The notes below the pieces were generated by a model. It was not told the origin of the DNA, did no database searches, and saw nothing but the letters and a program-made list of their open reading frames with translations. From an uncultured Oscillospiraceae bacterium (GTDB taxonomy: Bacteria > Bacillota > Clostridia > Oscillospirales > Oscillospiraceae), in NCBI GenBank assembly GCA_947626265.1, contig CANQRM010000017.1, positions 1 to 64,000 on the forward strand: a stretch of 64,000 nucleotides of DNA. The letters are read 5' to 3'. Below are positions 57,942 through 64,000 of the stretch, piece by piece (position 1 is the stretch's first letter; each line of letters starts with the position of its first letter). Both the position numbers and the translations under genes were made by a program.

Positions 57942-60900
57942 TCAGTCCCCGGCGGGCTCCGCCGCCAGCTCCTCCAGCGCAGCGGCGGCGTACTCGCTTC
58001 CCATCGCCGCGGCCTCATTGAGCAGCTCCACGGCCTTCGCCTCGTCCTTCTCCACGCCGTATCCCGTGAGGTACAGCTGGCCCAGCGTGAACTTATCTTC
58101 CGTGGTGAGGTCGTCATCCGCCTCCCATTCCAGCAGCAGCGCGGCGGCCTGAGCGCAGAGCTCCTCCGCCTTGTCGTGGTCCTGCTCCACGCCCGTGCCC
58201 TGCTCATACATGGAGGCCAGCCACACCATGGCCTGGGCGTTTTCGTCGTCCTCCTCCAGGGCCTTTTCGTACCATTCCACCGCCTTGGCGTCGTCCACAT
58301 CCACCGCGCCGTATCCCTCGTCGTAGAACTTGCCTACCAGCCACATGCCCTTGGAAGAGCCCGCGTCCGCGGCCTGCCGGGCATATTCAAACGCCTTGGC
58401 GGCGTCCCGCTCCACGCCCTTGCCATAGAGGTAGAACTCCGACAGGCTGCACATCGCTGCACTCCTGCCCATATCCGCGGCCTGGGTGTAGAGCTGGAAG
58501 GCCTTTTCATAGTCCCTCTCCACGCCGTCGCCGTACTCGTACAGGTCTGCCAGGTTGGTGAAGGCCGCGCCGTTGCCCAGCTCCCCGGCCTTAGTGTAGA
58601 GCTCAATGGCCTTGTCATAGTCCTGCTCCACGCCCCGGCCGTGCTCGTACAGCAGGCCCAGCTTCACCATGGCCGAAGCGTTATCCAGCTCCGCGGCCTG
58701 GGCGTAATATTCCGCGGCCTTGGCGTAGTCCTGTTCCACGCCCCGGCCGTTGGCGTACATGACGCCCAGGTTCATCATGCCCATGTCATCGCCCATTTCC
58801 GCGGACTGGGCGAGATACTCCACGGCCTTGGCGTAGTCCTGCTCCACGCCGTCGCCCCGCTCATACATCACGGCCAGGTTGTTGACAGCTATGCTGTTGC
58901 CCAGCGCCGCCGCTTCCTCGAACAGTTCCAGGGCCTTCGCCTCGTCCTGCTCCACGCCCTCGCCGTCCCAATACGCGTTGCCCAGGTTCACCATAGACTT
59001 GGCGTCACCCAGCTCCGCGGCCCGGGCAAAGTACGCCGCGGCCTTTTCATAGTCCACGTCCACGCCTATGCCGTTGTTATACGCCACGCCCATGTTGAAT
59101 ATGGCCAAGCGGACGCCGTGCTCCGCCGCCTGGCTGTAGTACTCTATGGCCTTGGCGTCATCCTCTTCCACGCCCCGGGCGAAGTAATACAGGTCGCCTA
59201 TGTACTTTACCGCCGGCCAGTCGCCGTCCTCAGCGGCGGCGGTGTAGAGCTCCATGGCTTTGGCGTAGTCCTTTTCCACGCCCTTGCCGTCTTCATAGAG
59301 CTCGCCCAGCACCCGCTTTTCAATGACATACAGCTCGCTCTCGTCCACAGCGGTGAGCTGCTCAGCAAGGCTCTTATAGAGCTCCTGGGCCTTGGCCTCA
59401 TCCTTTTCCACGCCCTCGCCGTCTTCATAGAGCTCCGCCAGGGCATACATGGCCTCCGGCTGGTCCTCTTCGGCGGCCTTTTCATACCATTCCACCGCCT
59501 GGGCCAGGTCTATATCCACCACGCCGCAGCCGTATTCATAGAACTCGCCCACCGCGTACTGGGCGTATGGATCGCCCGCGTCCGCCGCCTGGCTGTACCA
59601 GTCAAAGGCCTTGGCCTTGTCAAGCTCCACGCCGTCGGCGTAGTTATAGGCGTCGGCCAGGGCGTACATGGCGTCTGCGTCGCCCTCGTCCGCGGCCTTT
59701 TCGTAATAGTCCATGGCCTTGTCCATGTCCTGCTCCACGCCCAGGCCCTGCTCATAGGCCCAGCCCAGGTAATACAGGCCCATGGTCTCCCCGTCCAGGG
59801 AGTCCTCCAGCAGGGGGACGGCCCTGGCGTCATCCTCCTCCACGCCGGTGCCGGTGATATAGCAGATACCCAGGAGCGCCTGAGAGTAGGCGCTGCCCAT
59901 GTCCGCGCCCTGCTGCATCCACCGGATCGCCTCTTCATCGCTCTGCTCCACGCCCATGCCGTTTAAGTACAGCACGCCCAGCCGACCGGCGCCGTCGGCC
60001 TCGCCGTGGGACGCGGCCATCTCATAGAGCTCCGCCGCTCTTTCATAGTCCTGCTCCACGCCTTGGCCATAGTCATAGCATCTCGCCAGGGAGAAAGCCG
60101 CCCGGTAGTCGTCCTCCTCCACGGCGGAGGTCAGAAGCTCCACGGCTTTGGCCTCGTCCTGCTCCAGGCCCTTGCCGTCCCGGTAGAGGTAGCCCAGGAT
60201 GCGCATTTCGCGGGCGCTCAGGTCGTCCTCTTCCTCCTCCTGGGTGAGCTGGGCGGCCAGCTTCTCATAGAGCTCCTGAGCCTTCGCCTCATCCTTTTCC
60301 ACGCCGTCGCCGTTGGCGTACATGACCGCCAGGTAGTACATGGCCTCGTCATCGTCGTCCTGGGCGACCTTTTCAAACCACTCCGCCGCCTGGGCCGGGT
60401 CCACCTCCACAGAGCCCTTTCCGAGAAGATAGAACTCCCCCAGGGCCTCCATGACCGAGGTGTCCTCTTCATCCAGCTCCAGCGCCTTGTTATAGAGCTC
60501 GAAGCTCTTGTCCAGGTCTACCTCCACGCCCTCGCCGTGCTCATACATATCGGCCAGGTGGCCGGCGGCTGCGGCGTTATCCATCTCCATAGCCTGCTCG
60601 TAATAGCCCGCGGCCTTGGGCAGATCCACGTCCACGCCCCGGCCGTACTCGTACATGATGCCCAGGTACAGCATGGCCTCGCCGTCGCCCATCTCCGCGG
60701 ACTGGGTGAAATACTCAGCGGCCTTCTCACCGTCCTGCTCCACGCCCTCGCCGTTGACATACATCGCGCCCAGGTTGTTCATGGCCAGGCTTTCGCCCAG
60801 CGCCGCCGCCTGGCCGAAGAGCTCAATGGCCCTGGCGTCGTCCTCCTCCACGCCCAAGCCGTACTCATAGGCATAGCCCAGGTTGACCATGGCCATGGTG

Positions 60901-63206
60901 TTGCCCAGCGCCGCCGCCTGCTCGTAGTACGCCACAGCCTTTTCGTAGTCCTGCTCCACGCCCTGGCCGCTGGCGTACAGTACGCCCAAGTCGTACATGG
61001 CCTTGACGACGCCGTGCTCCGCCGCTTGGCGCGTATAGTCTGCGGCCTTGGCGTAATCCTGTTCCACGCCGTCGCCATAGTAATAGGAACCGGCTGCCTC
61101 CTTCAACGCCGGCCAGTCGCCCGCTTCCGCCGCGGCGGAGAACAGCTCAAAGGACTTGGGCACATCCTCCTCCACGCCCTCGCCGTACAGATAGAGATAG
61201 CCCAGCACCCGCATCTCAGCGGCGGTGAGATCGCCCGCCGCCTCCTTCTCCGCGAGAAGCGCGGCCAGGCCCTCCCGAAGCTCCTTCGCCTTGGCCTCGT
61301 CCTTTTCCACGCCCTTGCCCTCGTTATAGAGCGCCGCCAGGTAATATACGGCCTCCGCCTGGTCCTGTTCGGCGGCCTTTTCATACCACGCCGCCGCCTG
61401 GGCCGGGTCCGCGTCCACCGCGCCATAGCCGTTTTCATAGAAATCGCCTACCGCGTACTGAGCGTCCGGATCGCCCAGCTCTGCCGCCTGGGTGTAGTAC
61501 TCAAAGGCCTTGGCCTTGTCCATCTCCACCCCGTCGGCGTAGTTATACATGTCGCCCAGGGCCGTCATGGACCACATATCGCCCAGGGCCGCGCCCTGCT
61601 CATAGAGCTCCTTCGCCTTCGCCAGGTCCTGCTCCACGCCGTCCCCGGCCTCATAGACATCGCCCATATAGGAATACGCTTCCGGCACGCCGTGCTCCGC
61701 CGCGTCGGAGAGCATTTCCAGGCCCTTGTCCACGTCCTTTTCCGTGCCCCGGCCCATGACATACATCGCGCCGGCATCGCACTCGGCCTCGAAAATATAC
61801 CTTTCCGCCGCCGCGGTGAGGTATGCCAGGGCCTTTTCATCGTCCGGCTCCACGCCGTTGCCATACCCATAGAGATAGCCCAGCACCAGCTGGTTATAGC
61901 TGTCGTCCTCATCCGCCGAGGCGGCTTCCAAGGCCTGAGCATAGAGCTCTTCGGCCTTCGCCTCATCCATCTCCACGCCCTGGCCCTGCTCATAGAGCCA
62001 GCCCAGGTACACCATGGCCTCCGCGTCGCCCTCCGCCGCGGACTGCTCATAGAGCTCCGCCGCTTTGGCGTAATCCACGTCCACCGCGCCGTAGCCGTAG
62101 TCATAGAACCGGCCCAGGGAGGTCCGGCCGTCTGTCCAGCCCAGCTCCGCGGACTGGGTGTAGAGCTCAAAGGCCCTGGCCTTGTCCATATCCACGCCGA
62201 AGCCGTACTCATAGAACCAGCCGTCCATCTCCGCGGCGTAGCCCAGCTCCTCGCCGTACACCTCGCCGACGCTGGCCAGGGCCTCCTCATAGCCCGCTCT
62301 CGCCCGGGGATAGTCTATCTCCACGCCATAGCCGTACATGTACATATCGGCAAGGGGTATCCCAGCCCAGGCGTAGTCCAGAGCCTGGGCCCCTTCCAGG
62401 AGCTCCCGGGCCTTTTCATAGTCCTGCTCCACGCCCTGGCCATCGGTATACATCATGCCAAGGACGTACATGGCCTCGGGCATGTTCTTCCCGGCGCGCT
62501 CCTCCAGAAGCTCCAAGGCCTTGTCATACTCCCCTGCCGCACGGTAACATTCGCCCAGGTAAAACCTGCCGTCCGGGTCGCCTGCTTCCGCCGCAGCGGT
62601 GAAGTATTCCATCGCCTTGTCGGCGTCCTCCTCCACCCCCAGGCCGTAGTAGTAGATATAGCCAAGCTGGTAGTAGTCGGAGCCCGACGCCGGCCGGCCT
62701 TCGCCGGTGAGTATATCCAGCGCCTGGGCGTAGAGCTCGTCGGCTTTGGCGCCGTCCGCCCCCATGCCCCGGCCCAGGTCGTACAGGTCGCCCAGGGCCA
62801 CCATGGCCGCGGGGTCTCCCTGCTCCACGGCCTTTTCATACCACTGGGCCGCCTGGGCGTAGTCTACGTCCACCACGCCGCAGCCGCAGTCATAGAACCG
62901 GCCCACGTAATTCTGAGCCTGGGCAGAGCCCGCGTCCGCGGCCCGGGAGAACAGCTCAAAGGCCTTGGCATAGTCCTGCTCCACGCCCTCGCCGTAGAAG
63001 TACAGCGCGCCCAGTTCGGCGACGGCGGGGGCATAGTCCTTCTCCGCCGCCTTAGTCAGCAGCTCCTCGCCCTTGGCGGCGTCGCCGCCCGCTATGGCCT
63101 CCATGGCCTCGTCATACATCTTCTCGGGCGTCTTCCCGCAGCCCGCGCACAGGCTGAGCAGCATGGCCGCCGCCAGAATGAATGCCAACACCTTTCTGAT
63201 GCTCAT
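57942..63206 (-). CDS. Giant Sel1-repeat lipoprotein
   Basis: 1754 residues from ATG 63206 (AAGGAG upstream; the frame extends to 63230). Lipoprotein signal with lipobox LCAGC at about residue 22, so it is anchored outside the membrane. Almost all of the rest is about 44 Sel1-like repeats of about 36 residues, each with a GxGVExDxxKAxxxYxxAAxxG-type pattern, forming a very long solenoid. A variant unit (FY-x2-G-x-G-x-VDVDxAQA) recurs six times at intervals of about 6-11 repeats, evidence for block duplications. Strongly acidic. Sel1 solenoids bind other proteins; it might organise surface complexes. The secreted C39-like peptidase gene is 49 bases upstream. Confidence 0.9.
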   Translation of the reverse strand: MSIRKVLAFILAAAMLLSLCAGCGKTPEKMYDEAMEAIAGGDAAKGEELLTKAAEKDYAPAVAELGALYFYGEGVEQDYAKAFELFSRAADAGSAQAQNYVGRFYDCGCGVVDVDYAQAAQWYEKAVEQGDPAAMVALGDLYDLGRGMGADGAKADELYAQALDILTGEGRPASGSDYYQLGYIYYYGLGVEEDADKAMEYFTAAAEAGDPDGRFYLGECYRAAGEYDKALELLEERAGKNMPEAMYVLGMMYTDGQGVEQDYEKARELLEGAQALDYAWAGIPLADMYMYGYGVEIDYPRARAGYEEALASVGEVYGEELGYAAEMDGWFYEYGFGVDMDKARAFELYTQSAELGWTDGRTSLGRFYDYGYGAVDVDYAKAAELYEQSAAEGDAEAMVYLGWLYEQGQGVEMDEAKAEELYAQALEAASADEDDSYNQLVLGYLYGYGNGVEPDDEKALAYLTAAAERYIFEAECDAGAMYVMGRGTEKDVDKGLEMLSDAAEHGVPEAYSYMGDVYEAGDGVEQDLAKAKELYEQGAALGDMWSMTALGDMYNYADGVEMDKAKAFEYYTQAAELGDPDAQYAVGDFYENGYGAVDADPAQAAAWYEKAAEQDQAEAVYYLAALYNEGKGVEKDEAKAKELREGLAALLAEKEAAGDLTAAEMRVLGYLYLYGEGVEEDVPKSFELFSAAAEAGDWPALKEAAGSYYYGDGVEQDYAKAADYTRQAAEHGVVKAMYDLGVLYASGQGVEQDYEKAVAYYEQAAALGNTMAMVNLGYAYEYGLGVEEDDARAIELFGQAAALGESLAMNNLGAMYVNGEGVEQDGEKAAEYFTQSAEMGDGEAMLYLGIMYEYGRGVDVDLPKAAGYYEQAMEMDNAAAAGHLADMYEHGEGVEVDLDKSFELYNKALELDEEDTSVMEALGEFYLLGKGSVEVDPAQAAEWFEKVAQDDDDEAMYYLAVMYANGDGVEKDEAKAQELYEKLAAQLTQEEEEDDLSAREMRILGYLYRDGKGLEQDEAKAVELLTSAVEEDDYRAAFSLARCYDYGQGVEQDYERAAELYEMAASHGEADGAGRLGVLYLNGMGVEQSDEEAIRWMQQGADMGSAYSQALLGICYITGTGVEEDDARAVPLLEDSLDGETMGLYYLGWAYEQGLGVEQDMDKAMDYYEKAADEGDADAMYALADAYNYADGVELDKAKAFDWYSQAADAGDPYAQYAVGEFYEYGCGVVDIDLAQAVEWYEKAAEEDQPEAMYALAELYEDGEGVEKDEAKAQELYKSLAEQLTAVDESELYVIEKRVLGELYEDGKGVEKDYAKAMELYTAAAEDGDWPAVKYIGDLYYFARGVEEDDAKAIEYYSQAAEHGVRLAIFNMGVAYNNGIGVDVDYEKAAAYFARAAELGDAKSMVNLGNAYWDGEGVEQDEAKALELFEEAAALGNSIAVNNLAVMYERGDGVEQDYAKAVEYLAQSAEMGDDMGMMNLGVMYANGRGVEQDYAKAAEYYAQAAELDNASAMVKLGLLYEHGRGVEQDYDKAIELYTKAGELGNGAAFTNLADLYEYGDGVERDYEKAFQLYTQAADMGRSAAMCSLSEFYLYGKGVERDAAKAFEYARQAADAGSSKGMWLVGKFYDEGYGAVDVDDAKAVEWYEKALEEDDENAQAMVWLASMYEQGTGVEQDHDKAEELCAQAAALLLEWEADDDLTTEDKFTLGQLYLTGYGVEKDEAKAVELLNEAAAMGSEYAAAALEELAAEPAGD

Positions 63207-63255
63207 GATCTGTTCTCCTTTTCTTTTCATTCTCCGGTCTCCTCTCCTGTTCCCG

Positions 63256-64000
63256 TCAGGCCTCAGGCCGGGCCACCAGGAAGCACATGTCGTTCAGCTC
63301 GCCCTCATCAAAATAATCGTAGAAGGTGAAGTTATACAAAAACCGCTCGGCGGGATAGATGCCGTAGCCGTCCTGGTCGTGGTCGGTGGTGTCATAGGGG
63401 TCCGCCACGATGATCACGTCGTCCTGGGTCACCTCGGTGCCCATGTCGTCGTAGCCGATGATGATCTGCCAGTGGGCGCCCCAGTCGTTCCAGCCGATGA
63501 TGATGGGGTCCCCTCCCGCCAGGGTCTCCCTGATATAATCGAAGGTGAATATGTCCGCCACATCCTCCCCCGCGTCGATGGCGGAGTAGCATTCGAAGCC
63601 GCCCACAGCGTCAAAAAGCCCCACCATCTGGCTCATGGTGGTGGCCACCGGCTCCAGCCCCTGAGGCCGCAGCTGGGCAAGGCTCTCCTCGTCATAGTCC
63701 CCCCGCAGGCCGTACCACTCCAGCGTCATCAGCACGCAGGCCACGCCGCAGCTCCACTCGCTGGACTGCTGGATGGTCTTGAAGTTGGTGAGGATGGTGA
63801 GGCTGTCGGTGGAGGTCATGTTGTAAAAGTCCGGGTGGCGGAAGTAGGGACTGTCCTCATGGTCCCCCGCCCGCTCCACGCTGTCCGCGCCGTCCTCCGG
63901 ACTTATGTCAACCTCATCGTCGAATTTCATCTCGTCGGAGAAGTTCTCCTCCGCCAGCGCCGGCACGGCCAGCACCAGTATAAGCGCCAGCGCCAGGATG
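63256..64000 (-). CDS. Secreted C39-like cysteine peptidase, 5' end cut by window
   Basis: At least 248 residues; the frame is open to the last base. The visible start is the hydrophobic end of a signal peptide (LALALILVLAVPALA-EEN). The core is a C39-type fold: Cys in SSEWSCGVACVLMTLEWYG, His in GAHWQIIIGYDD, and Asp in VADPYDTTD. It is therefore an extracytoplasmic peptidase or peptidase-like protein, in contrast to the cytoplasmic relative at 45093-45839. It is cotranscribed in orientation with the giant Sel1 lipoprotein (49-base gap). Substrate unknown. Confidence 0.82.
   Translation of the reverse strand, partial: ILALALILVLAVPALAEENFSDEMKFDDEVDISPEDGADSVERAGDHEDSPYFRHPDFYNMTSTDSLTILTNFKTIQQSSEWSCGVACVLMTLEWYGLRGDYDEESLAQLRPQGLEPVATTMSQMVGLFDAVGGFECYSAIDAGEDVADIFTFDYIRETLAGGDPIIIGWNDWGAHWQIIIGYDDMGTEVTQDDVIIVADPYDTTDHDQDGYGIYPAERFLYNFTFYDYFDEGELNDMCFLVARPEA

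Noticed and set aside
57942-63206. Periodic DNA repeat resembling a CRISPR or satellite array
   Set aside because: The period (about 108 bases) matches 36-residue protein repeats in an open frame and the units vary at the third codon position, so it is coding.
60006-63329. 1107-codon plus-strand frame opposite the Sel1 gene
   Set aside because: It mirrors the Sel1 repeats (Leu/Val/His-rich periodic translation). The repeat signal and lipobox are on the minus strand.

Overview
The window is a high-GC (about 60-65% by eye) chromosomal segment of a Gram-positive anaerobe, most likely a gut Oscillospiraceae/Clostridia member. The evidence is the GGGtGRT protein tail at the left edge, Firmicutes-type AGGAGG ribosome sites, TTGACA/TATAAT promoters, lipoprotein signals, FIVAR and cell-wall-binding surface domains, a dispersed intergenic repeat typical of gut Clostridia, and double-glycine leader peptides. 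No rRNA, tRNA, CRISPR array or phage structural gene was seen.

Left end (1-6.0 kb): the tail of a GGGtGRT protein, then a large secreted surface protein flanked by two tyrosine recombinase genes. One recombinase has lost its catalytic residues and the other looks intact. The 349-bp gap upstream of the surface protein holds an intergenic repeat and a promoter-terminator pair with no ORF (putative small RNA). A 48-aa orphan peptide with its own promoter and terminator follows.

6.0-28.4 kb is a beta-glucan/glucomannan utilisation locus. A LacI-type regulator (20172-21179) is followed, on the minus strand, by a family-5 binding protein, two permeases and two ATPases, GH3, cellobiose phosphorylase (GH94), GH1, a D-lyxose-isomerase-like cupin and a Gfo/Idh/MocA oxidoreductase. 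Divergently on the plus strand lie a GH2 beta-mannosidase and a domain-permuted GH3. Two esterases (XynE-like SGNH and HSL-like) complete the set. A shared operator-like motif (TACGAAAACGTATT) lies before the binding protein, the regulator and the mannosidase, suggesting one regulon.

28.6-36 kb is signalling: a hybrid histidine kinase next to a solute-binding lipoprotein, a zinc-ribbon peptide, and a 7TM GHKL kinase convergent with a LytTR response regulator.

36-39.1 kb holds a tandem duplication of a methyltransferase-STAS fusion (first copy frameshifted), a cysteine-rich double-glycine peptide and a two-TM miniprotein.

39.1-53.2 kb is a tightly packed 15-gene minus-strand operon and the best candidate for an undescribed system. 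It encodes an HD-Pnk-like RNA end-healing enzyme, an RNA ligase and a SAM methyltransferase, plus an ADP-ribosylglycohydrolase, a Sel1 protein, a C39-like cysteine peptidase without signal peptide, acidic small proteins, an Hsp70-like ATPase fused to a membrane domain, and a HerA/VirB4-like ATPase. Upstream lie an XRE-type protein with a transmembrane LRR Ser/Thr kinase, a vWA protein and a macrodomain protein. The segment ends with a second cysteine-rich double-glycine peptide, a 1754-aa Sel1-repeat lipoprotein and a secreted C39-like peptidase cut by the window edge.

All functional statements rest on motif recognition by eye; no alignment or database search was run.
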